From contig JAHHHN010000005.1 of the NCBI GenBank assembly GCA_019359325.1, positions 248,001 through 312,000 of the forward strand: 64,000 bases of DNA. Reading direction: 5' to 3'. The position numbers and the translations under genes were made by a program. This DNA is from Mojavia pulchra JT2-VF2 (lineage in GTDB: Bacteria > Cyanobacteriota > Cyanobacteriia > Cyanobacteriales > Nostocaceae). The first letter of the stretch is position 1, and each line of letters starts with the position of its first letter. Below are positions 36,089 to 45,455 of the stretch, one piece after another. The notes beneath the pieces are model-generated. The model searched no databases. It saw only the letters and a list, made by a program, of their open reading frames with translations, and was not told the origin of the DNA.

Positions 36089-37000
36089 TTATTTGCATTG
36101 CAACAATAACATCCAATCTTCATTAGGACGTTCAGTTAGACATTGCTCAATTGTCAAGTTTTTGATTTGAGAATCATAGTCAATATGCTGTAGTTGAAAA
36201 CCAAATGACTCAATATCTTGTAAAAACATCTTGGGGTCAGAATAACGACCACAATTAAATTCCATAACTATAGTTATATTTTTGTTTTTTCTTAATGTTT
36301 CACTCATTCCATACCAAATGCTTTGCTCTGCTCCCTCAGCATCTATTTTAATAAAGTCAACACTTGACCAATCTTGTGTCAAATTATCCAAGGTTATGGT
36401 ATTTACTTCTACTACCTTATCTGCTAATGTCGCATCTGTACATATTGTTGCATTTAACCCTTTACCCATAGGGATTACTAGTTGAACTAGCTGGTTATCT
36501 ATATTTGAAATTGCCTTTTGCAATACTTTCGCATGGTTTTGAAACCCGTTAACCTCTAGTGTGCGTTCTAGTAATCCAACTAGTTTCGGGTTTGGTTCAA
36601 CAGCTAATACACGACCAGATGATCCAACCGCATCAGCCATCAGCACAGAATAGTATCCATGATTTGCACCTATATCAATGCAATGCCATCCTTTTTTTAG
36701 GATACGTGCCATTGCCATAGTAATCCAAGATTCCCAGTATCCATCTAAGCAAAGGTGAGGAGTTATACCAATATCTTCAGCATCACAATAAAATTTATAT
36801 CTGCCTAAAACTCGACATAATAAAGTTTCTTTACCTATATAAGCTGTATAACATCTATCACGACAGATACTTTCTAGTTCTTCACGAGTTAATACTTGGA
36901 TATCTCTTACATATATTATTTTCTTATGCATCTTACGATTTGTAAGTAAATTTTGTTTATTGGATATTTTTGCTTGTATTTTTTTTAAAAAAGCTTGCAT
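36089..37000 (-). CDS. FkbM-family methyltransferase (paralogue A)
   Basis: 303 residues. A SAM-binding fold is shown by HCIDIGANHGYYSVLMADAV (motif I), the acidic VEPNPK loop and VDFIKIDAEGAEQSIWYGM, the FkbM hallmark. FkbM enzymes O-methylate sugars or polyketides. An N-terminal helical part (LTREELESICRDRCYTAYIG) is shared with the paralogue at 37398-38654; the two proteins align over almost the whole of this one, so they arose by tandem duplication. Confidence 0.9.
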   Translation of the reverse strand: MQAFLKKIQAKISNKQNLLTNRKMHKKIIYVRDIQVLTREELESICRDRCYTAYIGKETLLCRVLGRYKFYCDAEDIGITPHLCLDGYWESWITMAMARILKKGWHCIDIGANHGYYSVLMADAVGSSGRVLAVEPNPKLVGLLERTLEVNGFQNHAKVLQKAISNIDNQLVQLVIPMGKGLNATICTDATLADKVVEVNTITLDNLTQDWSSVDFIKIDAEGAEQSIWYGMSETLRKNKNITIVMEFNCGRYSDPKMFLQDIESFGFQLQHIDYDSQIKNLTIEQCLTERPNEDWMLLLQCK

Positions 37001-37298
37001 ATGTGGAGACTCAGGATAAACTTTTTTTATATTTAGGTTTTTACCAAAACTACCAAAACTTAATTAGCTTTAAGTATTGTACCCTATACCACAAAAGTAC
37101 CACTATAACCCTTATATTTTTATATAAATTTACATAATTTTAGCCAATAATATTGTAGCGAATTCAAGTAATGTAAGTATGATTACTAGCCAATCAAAAA
37201 CGCACCACGCTTTAGAGGGAGATTCTAGGGGCTGGTTGAAGAATAGTCTGAGTATTTGCTTCAAAAAAATTGTTTCATAATATCATATCCGGCAAATT

Positions 37299-37388
37299 AC
37301 TTGTGATATGCCATTGCGGGTGCAATGTAGTAGAACGAAGCTATCACAAGATATCTGCGATTGTTTCACTCTATTCGCAATGACAAGT
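37299..37388. repeat. Imperfect inverted-repeat element (GCAATGACAAGT type)
   Basis: ACTTGT ... CCATTGCG at the left and CGCAATGACAAGT at the right are inverted relatives enclosing about 60 bp. The GATTGTTTCACTCTATTCGCA phrase is of a kind I recall as dispersed in cyanobacterial genomes. The remaining 400-bp gap between the FkbM genes is AT-rich and shows no gene. Confidence 0.45.
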
Positions 37389-37397
37389 GTTTATATC

Positions 37398-38654
37398 TTA
37401 ATTATCCCGTTGTAAAAATAAATCCCAATATTCGCCGTACTTCTCGGCTAGACAGTCCTCAATGCTCAAACTTTTTATTTGTGAGTCATTGTCTATGTAT
37501 TTAATGGAAAAACCTGCTGCTTGAATTTCATGTAAAAATTCTTTGGGATTATAGTCACGGTAACAGCAAAATTCCATTATTATAATAATATTATTATTCT
37601 TTTTTATTGTTTCACGCATTCCGTTCCAAATAGCTTTTTCTGCGCCCTCAGCATCTATTTTAATTAAATCGACTTGTGGCCAATCCTTCGTTAATTCATC
37701 AACTGTAACTGTCTCTACTTCAAATGCCTGTTCTCCTGGTAATATTTCACTTTGTGAGATTGTTGAACTACCCCAAAACCCCTCTTTTGGAATTACAAGA
37801 TTAACCTTATTGCCATTTGTATCTGCAACAGCTTTTTGCACAACTCTAGTATGTTTGCTAAAACCATTTACATTTAAGCTTTTCTCTAGAAGAGAGGCTA
37901 ATCTTGGGTTTGGCTCAACAGCTACTACATTACCAGTTGTACCAACAACATCAGCCATGATTAGGGAATAATATCCACAATTTGCACCAATATCTAAACA
38001 ATAATTTCCAGGTAGAAGTTGCTGAATCATCACCTGGGTAATCCAAGATTCCCAATACCCATTCAGACAAAGATGAGGAGTAAGACTCAAGTCTTGTGCC
38101 TCAAGATAGCACATATATTTAGTTAACACACGAGACAAAATTATCCCATCACCTAAATATGCTGTCTGTGACATCTTACGGCAAAATAACTCTAAGTCTG
38201 TTCGGTTCCAGGAGACAATATCTTTGATATCCGAGAAAAATGCTTCTTTTACGCCATTATTTTGTGAATTTAATAAGGATTTATTTGGTATTTTTTCTAA
38301 AAGCGGCATTTTCTCAAGAAATGATTTTATATGAATAAAATCTGATTTTAACGCAGGCAGATCACTCTGTTGTGAAAAAATCACAAAAACTTCATTAGCA
38401 AAGACTGGAATAAATTTGTTTACTATATTTTTTAAAAAGGTATAACCTATAGTTTCCATCATGCCTTTATGGATAACAAACCATTGGCATTCATCTAATG
38501 AATTGCTCCCTATTGATGAATAAGGTCTTGTAAATTGAAATTTTTCTGCAAATTCATTAGGAGCTATTAATTTATCTTCTTTTTTTAAATTATTTTGCAA
38601 AAAAATCGCTGCATTAATCCAGTATTGATCATTGCTTGGAAATTGCATATGCAC
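37398..38654 (-). CDS. FkbM-family methyltransferase with N-terminal extension (paralogue B)
   Basis: 418 residues. The C-terminal 265 residues are an FkbM methyltransferase like its neighbour (CLDIGANCGYYSLIMADVV, VEPNPR, VDLIKIDAEGAEKAIWNGM). The N-terminal 110-150 residues form a separate domain (YWINAAIFLQNNLKKEDKLI ... ECQWFVIHKGMMETIGY ... ANEVFVIFSQ). I do not recognise it, though it faintly recalls the extracytoplasmic part of GT39-type enzymes. The GTG start has AGGAA nearby; an ATG two codons later is possible. Confidence 0.88.
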   Translation of the reverse strand: MHMQFPSNDQYWINAAIFLQNNLKKEDKLIAPNEFAEKFQFTRPYSSIGSNSLDECQWFVIHKGMMETIGYTFLKNIVNKFIPVFANEVFVIFSQQSDLPALKSDFIHIKSFLEKMPLLEKIPNKSLLNSQNNGVKEAFFSDIKDIVSWNRTDLELFCRKMSQTAYLGDGIILSRVLTKYMCYLEAQDLSLTPHLCLNGYWESWITQVMIQQLLPGNYCLDIGANCGYYSLIMADVVGTTGNVVAVEPNPRLASLLEKSLNVNGFSKHTRVVQKAVADTNGNKVNLVIPKEGFWGSSTISQSEILPGEQAFEVETVTVDELTKDWPQVDLIKIDAEGAEKAIWNGMRETIKKNNNIIIIMEFCCYRDYNPKEFLHEIQAAGFSIKYIDNDSQIKSLSIEDCLAEKYGEYWDLFLQRDN

Positions 38655-38687
38655 TTAATTCCTAAATGTAATTCTTGACGTATATAT

Positions 38688-39974
38688 TTAAAGGACTTTT
38701 GTATAAGCTTCGTATAGTTTTTTAACATAGTTCTCCATGCTAAATAACTTTGCTCTTTCCTTACCCACTTCTGACAGTTGTATTTGCAGATGAGGATTAT
38801 TCATTAAATTTTCAATTGCCTGTCTAATCTCATGCGAATTATAGGGATCTACATAAAGCGCAGCTTCTCCACAAACTTCTGGCAAAGAAGCAACATTAGA
38901 TGTAATTACCGGACAGCCCAAAGACATTGCCTCCAAAGGAGGCAAACCAAATCCTTCATACAAAGATGGAAAGACAAAGCAAAACGCTCCTTTATATAAA
39001 TAATTTAGATCTCTCCTTGGGACATATTCTAATAACTTGATTCTTGAATTCAATTCATTAGAAAAAATTGTTTCTAGCTTGCGAATTTCATCCTTCCATA
39101 GCCATCCTTTTTTGCCAACAATAACAAGCTCTATATCAGTATCTAGTTCACTATAAGCATCTATCAGTCTTCCTAAATTTTTCTTTGGTTCTATAGCACC
39201 TACAAAAAGAAGATATTTTTTATGTTTCAATTTATACTTTTTCAAAAATATATCAATTGACTCTTCTTTGATAGACAAAGAATTATTTATTACTGGTTGA
39301 TATGTGACATAGATTTTATCAGGATCAATATTAAAACAAGATAAAATATCTTGTTTTGTATTTTCTGAAACACTTAAAATAATTGCAGAATCTTTAATTG
39401 AATCTCGTATATTTTTGAAGAAAAAACTTTTATCATCTAAGGTCGTGTAAGGTAGCCTTAATGGTATTAAATCATGAATAGTAGTAATTTTTTTTGCATT
39501 TCTTACTTTAATAGGTAGGGGAAAAGTAGTATGCCATATATCTATTGTTTTCGGTACATTAATTTGGGTTTTAATTTCTAGTATTTTGTATAAGTTATTA
39601 GCGGCTCTATAGCAATCATAGATATCAAAAATTTCGCCAGATTTACTGAAGTAATCAAAAATAAAATCCGCATCTTCTTTAATAACAAAGTCACTAATTG
39701 GAACTCTTTTTGCTTTATAGAATAGTTGACTAGTTGCAAGAATAGTGCTTTTAATTTGTGATAATTTGCTAGTTTTTTTTGGCCTATCAAAAAACAAAGC
39801 TTCACTTAATATTGAAGTTTTATTATTAGAATAACGGCTGCATAAGATATTTACATCTGCTTCCAGGGAAGTTAAAGCTTGAATTAAACTAATACCATAA
39901 GTTTTAATACCTGTTCCCTGTTTAAGTTCTAAATTATATCCATCTATTAATACATTAATTCCCTGTAAACTCAT
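38688..39974 (-). CDS. Glycosyltransferase, GT4-like (GT-B fold)
   Basis: 428 residues. N-terminal [20 protein letters not shown], then [35 protein letters not shown] and the EX7E-type [20 protein letters not shown] with [15 protein letters not shown]. It belongs with the Wzm/Wzt exporter and FkbM genes in a minus-strand set. Strongly AT-rich coding sequence, without HIP1 sites, unlike the housekeeping genes on either side. The ATG at 39974 is favoured over the adjacent upstream TTG. Confidence 0.92.
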   Translation of the reverse strand: MSLQGINVLIDGYNLELKQGTGIKTYGISLIQALTSLEADVNILCSRYSNNKTSILSEALFFDRPKKTSKLSQIKSTILATSQLFYKAKRVPISDFVIKEDADFIFDYFSKSGEIFDIYDCYRAANNLYKILEIKTQINVPKTIDIWHTTFPLPIKVRNAKKITTIHDLIPLRLPYTTLDDKSFFFKNIRDSIKDSAIILSVSENTKQDILSCFNIDPDKIYVTYQPVINNSLSIKEESIDIFLKKYKLKHKKYLLFVGAIEPKKNLGRLIDAYSELDTDIELVIVGKKGWLWKDEIRKLETIFSNELNSRIKLLEYVPRRDLNYLYKGAFCFVFPSLYEGFGLPPLEAMSLGCPVITSNVASLPEVCGEAALYVDPYNSHEIRQAIENLMNNPHLQIQLSEVGKERAKLFSMENYVKKLYEAYTKVL

Positions 39975-40087
39975 CAATAATTTACCTATGGATTTGATAC
40001 TTTAATCGAACTTGCTGTCTAAAATTTTACCTTATACCCTAAGCTGAGGCTGTTATTTCAGAGTTCATGTTGGCATTGAAATCAACG

Positions 40088-40825
40088 TTATTGGCTTACA
40101 AAGCTAAGATAACGATCAACAGTTTCACAAGCATCACCGCAAAATTTTATTTGCCCTTTATTTATCCAAATAGCTCGCTGGCATGATTCACGTACAAATT
40201 CCATAGCATGAGAAACTACTAGAACTGTGGCCGTTCCATCCCAAAATTTATCAATTCTTTGCTTGCATTTATTTTTAAAACTTTCATCTCCTACTGAAAG
40301 TACTTCATCCAAAATCAAAATATCTGGCTGGACATCTGTAGCGATCGCAAACCCCAACCGCGCTACCATACCTGAAGATAAACCTTTTACGGGGACTAAT
40401 GTAAAATCCTGCAATTCTGCAAATTCTAAAATAGACTGCGCTCTTTCTCGCATCTCTGCCCTAGAAAATCCTAGTAGTATACCATACAGCAAAATATTAT
40501 CCATGACAGAAATTTCTGGATCAAACCCTGCTCCTAGTTCAATCAAAGGCGCAATTTGTCCTCTTACCCTTACTGATCCAGTCGTTGGTTGTAGAATCCC
40601 AGAAATTACTTTCAAAAGAGTTGATTTACCAGAGCCATTTGCCCCAATGATACCTATTTTTTCTCCTGTTTCGACCACCAAATTAATTTTATCTAACACT
40701 AATTTCTTTGCAGGCTTGCGATACTTACCTTCTAGAACAGATAGGATAGTTTTTTTGAGATCATAAGAAAACTCTTCTTGTGTTCGTCTCCACAACGAAA
40801 CTTTATCCAAGCGAATTACTTCCAT
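40088..40825 (-). CDS. Polysaccharide ABC exporter ATPase (Wzt/TagH type, no C-terminal carbohydrate domain)
   Basis: 245 residues: Walker A GANGSGKST, signature KGLSSGMVARLGFA, Walker B DILILDEVLSVGD and the switch histidine in VVSHAMEF. It belongs to the exporters of O-antigen, teichoic acid and capsular polysaccharide. The protein ends with the nucleotide-binding domain, so it lacks the C-terminal carbohydrate-binding domain that recognises the chain end in some Wzt proteins. Its ATG immediately follows the permease stop codon. Confidence 0.94.
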   Translation of the reverse strand: MEVIRLDKVSLWRRTQEEFSYDLKKTILSVLEGKYRKPAKKLVLDKINLVVETGEKIGIIGANGSGKSTLLKVISGILQPTTGSVRVRGQIAPLIELGAGFDPEISVMDNILLYGILLGFSRAEMRERAQSILEFAELQDFTLVPVKGLSSGMVARLGFAIATDVQPDILILDEVLSVGDESFKNKCKQRIDKFWDGTATVLVVSHAMEFVRESCQRAIWINKGQIKFCGDACETVDRYLSFVSQ

Positions 40826-41632
40826 TTAAAGCAAATCCATAAATTGATGCCGCCACAGGTGAAAACAAGCCCAGCCCAATGACATAATAATTATGCCGCT
40901 AAGTAAGGCACTCCCTATTAGACTGAAATCTGGTAATGTTCCCGATAATGTAAGCTGACGGATACTTTCAATAATCGGGGATAATGGATTCAATCCTAAA
41001 AACTGCTTTACTTGCTTTGGTACAATAGCTGCTGGATAAAATACAGGGCTGCTGATCCAAATTACAAACACAACTAATTCATAAAAATAAGGTAAATCTC
41101 TAAAAAATACGTATAAAGCGCTTACTAGAAACCCAACTCCAATACAAACTAAAATTAGTGCAAGAAATGGGAATAAAAGTGCGAATACATTTATGAGACT
41201 CTTGGAATTTATTAAAGTAATAACTGCCAGCAAAGGTAACACTCCGACTGCAAACTGAAATACATTCGCTGCAATCATTGATACAGGAAAAACGCTCACT
41301 GGCAGACGAATCTTATTTAAAAGTGCACCATTATTAACTACACTAGCTAACGCTTGGGAGGTGGAAGCTGAGAAGAAATTTATAACCACCAGTCCTGTAA
41401 ACGCTGCCAATACATAATTCAGGATGGAATTACCATAATAAGATGCAAAAGTCGCTCCAAAAATCGCAGTATACAACCCCGTCATAATTAAAGGGTTTAA
41501 CAGCGACCAATAAACCCCCAAAAAGGAGCCGCGATAGCGCACCTTTAACGTCCTGGCTACTAAAACCTGTAATAATTCACCGTATCGCTGCACTTGCAAC
41601 CTAGTTACATTACCTTTAAGCGAAAACTTCAT
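40826..41632 (-). CDS. Polysaccharide ABC exporter permease (Wzm type, ABC-2)
   Basis: 268 residues, six predicted membrane helices. The N-terminal LVARTLKVRYRGSFLGVYWS and the NPLIMTGLYTAIFG helix are typical of ABC-2 polysaccharide permeases, as is the late SSPVFYPAAIVP and LNPLSPIIESIR. Together with the ATPase it would move an undecaprenol-linked glycan across the inner membrane. First gene of the minus-strand exporter set. Confidence 0.94.
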   Translation of the reverse strand: MKFSLKGNVTRLQVQRYGELLQVLVARTLKVRYRGSFLGVYWSLLNPLIMTGLYTAIFGATFASYYGNSILNYVLAAFTGLVVINFFSASTSQALASVVNNGALLNKIRLPVSVFPVSMIAANVFQFAVGVLPLLAVITLINSKSLINVFALLFPFLALILVCIGVGFLVSALYVFFRDLPYFYELVVFVIWISSPVFYPAAIVPKQVKQFLGLNPLSPIIESIRQLTLSGTLPDFSLIGSALLSGIIIMSLGWACFHLWRHQFMDLL

Positions 41633-41924
41633 CCCCGAACACCACTACATATTAATAGGCAGATTAACCGCGAATTTTATCTTATCGGAGCGCAATTTTT
41701 CGCATAAATCTCAAGCTAAGAATTTATTTTACAGTTTAAACTCCTAAGCATATTTTACTCTTCATGCAAGACTAGTTGAGTTATCAATTAGTTCCTAATG
41801 CTCTCTAGCCAAACGCAAGAAATGTTTTTATATCATAAAACAGGTAAAAAGTCAAAAAAATATCTCTAGTTACAGTTATGTTCATAGAGTGTAAGTATGT
41901 AAGGTTTTAAACCTTACATTTTAC

Positions 41925-42653
41925 TCACTTCAAGACATCGGGATCAACACCCAGCGATCGCAAATGTGCTGCCAATCTTTCTACTCTTTGCCGTTCTTGT
42001 TCGCAACGAGATTCTGCTTCAATAGCAGCTTGCTGTGCCTCAATAGCAGCTTGCTGTGCTTCAATAGCAGCCTCCTCCGGCGTCGGTACTAAATCGCCAT
42101 CAGCAGTAAAGTAGCGTAATTTACCATCATTTACACCTAAATACAGATTTAAGACACTGCTCCAACGCCATCCGCTGACATTTGGTGTAATTTCCTGATA
42201 TTTATTACCTACTAATTCAAAACCGATAAATTCTAAACTTTCCGGTGAAAACCAAAAATATTCTGGTGTGTGAAACCGATTTTCATAGAGAGTTTTCTTT
42301 AAATTACGGTCAACATCTGCGGTACTATCAGAAAGTAATTCAATAATTAAATCGGGATAACGGCCATCTTCTTCCCAGACTACCCAGGAACTGCGGGGTC
42401 GCTTTTCGGTGTCTTTCACCAAAAAAAAGTCTGGGCCACGAAAGTCTCGATTTCGCAACTGCTGACGACTAAAATAAATCGTCAAATTAGCACCAACAAA
42501 GAAATCATTCCGATCGCGCCACAGCCATTCAAGACAAGCCACCAGCAGCATTAGCTGCATATAATGCAACGAAGTTTCCATTTCTGGCTCATCACTTAAC
42601 AACCGAGTTGCATCGGGCATTTGTTGTTCTAGCTGTTGCGCTGTGACAAACAT
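41925..42653 (-). CDS. Uma2-family (DUF820) protein with C-terminal heptad repeat
   Basis: 242 residues. The Uma2 core has DFFVGANLTIYFSRQQLRNR, GPDFFLVKD, and WVVWEEDGRYPDLIIELLSD with Asp-Glu residues, then LKKTLYENRFHTPEYFW. The C-terminus adds a coiled coil with seven-residue repeats (AIEAQQA twice, then AIEAESR). A second family member flanks the other side of the glycan island. Role unknown. Confidence 0.9.
   Translation of the reverse strand: MFVTAQQLEQQMPDATRLLSDEPEMETSLHYMQLMLLVACLEWLWRDRNDFFVGANLTIYFSRQQLRNRDFRGPDFFLVKDTEKRPRSSWVVWEEDGRYPDLIIELLSDSTADVDRNLKKTLYENRFHTPEYFWFSPESLEFIGFELVGNKYQEITPNVSGWRWSSVLNLYLGVNDGKLRYFTADGDLVPTPEEAAIEAQQAAIEAQQAAIEAESRCEQERQRVERLAAHLRSLGVDPDVLK
42019..42071. 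repeat. 21-bp tandem repeat inside the Uma2 coding sequence
   Basis: TCAATAGCAGCTTGCTGTGC units start at 42019, 42040 and 42061 (third partial). They encode the AIEAQQA heptads on the minus strand and could expand or contract in frame. Confidence 0.8.
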
Positions 42654-42797
42654 AAGTATGTACCTGCTTGGTTGTTGATTTCATTTTAGTCAATAGTCAT
42701 CAGTTATTATCTTTGTGACTTTATACCATTGAAACTATTACAGATGAGTCACGGATTCAGCTAAACTGAGACTTGGTTTATTGCATTGTATCTAGGC

Positions 42798-42992
42798 ATG
42801 GAAATCGGACAAAAGGTTAAAGTATTTCGGTTGCGCGATCGCGTATCTCCCCCTGTTGTGAAAAAATTAGGTCAAGTTGGCACTATCCTGGGCTACAAAA
42901 TGACAGATGCTAGTGGTGTAGGCATAGTGGTGCAATTTGAAGATAATTTCTCCACTTGGTTTTTTGAAGATGAACTTAAACTCGTACAGTAG
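42798..42992 (+). CDS. petP: PetP, small regulatory subunit of cytochrome b6f (DUF2862)
   Basis: 64 residues: MEIGQKVKVFRLRDRVSPPV, then VGTILGYKMTDASGVGIVVQ and FSTWFFEDEL, the SH3-like PetP fold. In cyanobacteria PetP binds the cytoplasmic face of the cytochrome b6f complex and affects electron flow. The ATG at 42798 is the family start; the frame extends four codons upstream to a TTG without reason. Followed by the ArsA-like ATPase gene and chlG on the same strand. Confidence 0.88.
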   Translation: MEIGQKVKVFRLRDRVSPPVVKKLGQVGTILGYKMTDASGVGIVVQFEDNFSTWFFEDELKLVQ

Positions 42993-43063
42993 GCGGAAGC
43001 TGAGAGTATTTGCCGAGTGCTAAGTTGGAATTGACAACATCGGCGGGAACTGGAAATCAAGTA

Positions 43064-44164
43064 ATGACCCTAATATTGACATTTTTGGGCAAAGGCGGCA
43101 TTGCTCGTACCAAAATTGCGATCGCCGCCGCCAAGCTATTAGCTAGCCAAGGCAAGCGCGTACTCCTAGCAGGACTTGCAGAACCAACATTGCCCATCCT
43201 GCTAGATACTACCCTAACTCCCGACCCCCAAGAAATTGCTCCTAATTTGCAAGTAGTACAGTTCCAAGCATCTGTACTGCTAGAACGCAACTGGGAAGAA
43301 GTAAAAAAACTTGAGGCGCAATACCTCCGCACACCTATCGTCAAAGACGTTTATGGTCAAGAATTGGTAGTATTGCCGGGAATGGACAATGCCCTTGCCT
43401 TAAACGCCATCCGTGAATATGATGCCAGCGGCAACTATGACGTGATTGTCTACGATGGCACAGGTGACGCTTCTAGTTTACGAATGTTGGGATTGCCAGA
43501 GTCTCTCAGTTGGTATGTCCGACGCTTTCGGCAATTATTTGTCAACTCGGATCTAGGGAAAATAATTGCAGAATCGCCTTTGATTCAACCGCTGATTAGC
43601 ACCTTGTTCAATGTCAATTGGACAGCAGATAACTTCTCCCTACCGACTAACCAAGTCAACAATTTTTTAGACAAGGGTAGAGCTGCAATTGCCGACCCCA
43701 AGCGCGTTGCTGCCTTTTTGGTGACTACACCAGACCCTATAGAGGTAGCAAGTACCCGTTATTTGTGGGGTAGCGCTCAACAAGTAGGTATCACCGTTGG
43801 TGGTGTTATTCTGGTTTCTTCCCAAACAGGACTCAATGTCAATGAGGAGTTTACCCCTCTACCTGTTAGTGTAGTTCCCGATTCCTCCACTGGTGATTGG
43901 CAATCTCTAATAGATGCCCTACCCAACTTTGCCGCGCAAGCAGTACAGGCTCCCAAACCAATTGAAATAGATACCCACAACCGTCAGGTACGCTTATTCC
44001 TGCCTGGATTTGACAAAAAACAAGTCAAACTTACTCAGTATGGGCCGGAAGTCACAGTGGAAGCCGGAGACCAGCGGCGCAATATTTCCCTTCCCCCAGC
44101 CCTAAGTGGTAGACCAGTTACTGGAGCCAAGTTCCAGAATAATTATTTGATAATTTCGTTTTAA
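43064..44164 (+). CDS. ArsA/GET3-like ATPase with C-terminal HSP20-like domain and atypical P-loop
   Basis: 366 residues from the ATG. The N-terminal MTLILTFLGKGGIARTKIAI is a deviant-Walker P-loop: the signature Lys in GKGG is kept, but the usual GKT is ART, so the second Lys is Arg. DVIVYDGTGDASSLR is the switch region. The last 65 residues (HNRQVRLFLPGFDKKQVKL ... GAKFQNNYLIISF) form an ArsA-type HSP20-like domain. Cyanobacterial proteins of this kind are uncharacterised. Placement between petP and chlG suggests a thylakoid-protein role, as inference. The frame runs 18 codons upstream of the ATG from a TTG. Confidence 0.88.
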   Translation: MTLILTFLGKGGIARTKIAIAAAKLLASQGKRVLLAGLAEPTLPILLDTTLTPDPQEIAPNLQVVQFQASVLLERNWEEVKKLEAQYLRTPIVKDVYGQELVVLPGMDNALALNAIREYDASGNYDVIVYDGTGDASSLRMLGLPESLSWYVRRFRQLFVNSDLGKIIAESPLIQPLISTLFNVNWTADNFSLPTNQVNNFLDKGRAAIADPKRVAAFLVTTPDPIEVASTRYLWGSAQQVGITVGGVILVSSQTGLNVNEEFTPLPVSVVPDSSTGDWQSLIDALPNFAAQAVQAPKPIEIDTHNRQVRLFLPGFDKKQVKLTQYGPEVTVEAGDQRRNISLPPALSGRPVTGAKFQNNYLIISF

Positions 44165-44341
44165 GTAATAGGTAATGGGGGCTGGGGGCTGGCGACTGGG
44201 AACCAGGGACTGGGGACTGGGTAATGGGTACTGGGTAATTCTTCTAATTCCTAATCCCTAACTACCAATCCCTAATCCCTAATCCCTAATCCCTAATCAC
44301 CAATCCCTAATCCCCAATTCCCACATCCATAAGTACGCCTT
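44165..44341. repeat. STRR heptamer tract
   Basis: Runs of GGGGACT and GGTAATG units followed by complementary CCCTAAT units (CTAATCCCTAATCCCTAATC). The two halves can pair. They lie between the ArsA-like gene and chlG. Confidence 0.85.
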
Positions 44342-45382
44342 ATGACTGAATCATCTCCTACTCCCCCAAATTCCAACCCAGCTGAAGCACTAGATTCAGT
44401 TAATGTCAGCGACGAAATCACAGCAGTTGCCGATCGCAGTGCGAAAACTAGGCAGCTGCTAGGTATGAAAGGTGCTGCACCAGGGGAAACCTCTATTTGG
44501 AAAATCCGGTTGCAACTGATGAAACCGATCACCTGGATTCCCCTCATTTGGGGTGTAGTCTGCGGTGCGGCTTCTTCTGGTAACTATACCTGGACGCTAG
44601 AAAATGTGTTGAAGGCAGCGGCTTGTATGTTACTTTCAGGCCCCCTACTTGCAGGTTATACCCAAACCCTGAATGATTTCTACGATCGCGAAATTGATGC
44701 CATCAATGAACCTTACCGTCCTATCCCCTCTGGTGCAATTTCTGTACCCCAAGTAATTACGCAAATTACTGTATTATTCTTATCTGGTATTGCCTTAGCA
44801 TTTGTGCTAGATTTATGGGCTGGGCATGATTTTCCCAATGTCACCGTACTTGCTCTATTTGGTTCTTTTATTGCCTACATCTACTCTGCACCTCCTCTAA
44901 AACTGAAGCAAAATGGTTGGCTAGGAAACTATGCCTTGGGAGCAAGTTACATTGCTTTACCTTGGTGGGCAGGTCATGCTTTATTTGGAGAACTTAATTG
45001 GAAGATTATGATTCTCACCCTAATTTACAGTTTGGCTGGATTAGGAATTGCCATTGTCAATGACTTCAAAAGTGTAGAAGGCGATCGCCAACTCGGACTA
45101 CAATCACTACCTGTAATGTTTGGTGTCACTACTGCGGCGTGGATATGTGTAGTGATGATTGATTTATTTCAAGGATTGATTGCTGCTTATTTAGTCACTA
45201 TCCATGAGAATTTATACGCTGCAATTCTCGTACTGTTAATCTTGCCGCAAATCACCTTGCAAGATATGTACTTTCTGCGTGACCCTCTGAAGAACGATGT
45301 CAAGTACCAAGCCAGTGCCCAACCTTTCTTAGTCTTGGGAATGCTTGTTACTGGTTTAGCACTGGGTCATGCTGGCGTTTAA
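44342..45382 (+). CDS. chlG: ChlG, chlorophyll synthase
   Basis: 346 residues of the UbiA prenyltransferase superfamily with nine hydrophobic helices. The first Asp-rich motif is NDFYDREIDAINEPYRPIPS (111-130), and the second region is NDFKSVEGDRQLGLQSLP. The MKPITWIPLIWGVVCGAASS segment is typical of ChlG. The enzyme esterifies chlorophyllide with phytyl- or geranylgeranyl-diphosphate in thylakoids, the last step of chlorophyll synthesis. Ends at a strong terminator. Confidence 0.96.
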   Translation: MTESSPTPPNSNPAEALDSVNVSDEITAVADRSAKTRQLLGMKGAAPGETSIWKIRLQLMKPITWIPLIWGVVCGAASSGNYTWTLENVLKAAACMLLSGPLLAGYTQTLNDFYDREIDAINEPYRPIPSGAISVPQVITQITVLFLSGIALAFVLDLWAGHDFPNVTVLALFGSFIAYIYSAPPLKLKQNGWLGNYALGASYIALPWWAGHALFGELNWKIMILTLIYSLAGLGIAIVNDFKSVEGDRQLGLQSLPVMFGVTTAAWICVVMIDLFQGLIAAYLVTIHENLYAAILVLLILPQITLQDMYFLRDPLKNDVKYQASAQPFLVLGMLVTGLALGHAGV

Positions 45383-45412
45383 GTTATACTTCCTCAGCGA
45401 GAGGTTAAGAGC

Positions 45413-45453
45413 TAGGGGTTAGGAGTTAACATTACTTCTAACCCCTAATTTTT
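45413..45453 (+). terminator. Rho-independent terminator of chlG
   Basis: TAGGGGTTAG pairs perfectly with CTAACCCCTA (10 bp), with additional AGT/ACT pairing in the loop, followed by ATTTTTAATT. The TTG of the next frame starts just 2 bp later. Confidence 0.85.
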
Positions 45454-45455
45454 AA

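Noticed and set aside
44165-44341. Tandem repeats considered as a CRISPR array
   Set aside because: Units are 7 bp without unique spacers: STRR heptamers. The same holds for 11571-11665, 17404-17579 and 60083-60226.
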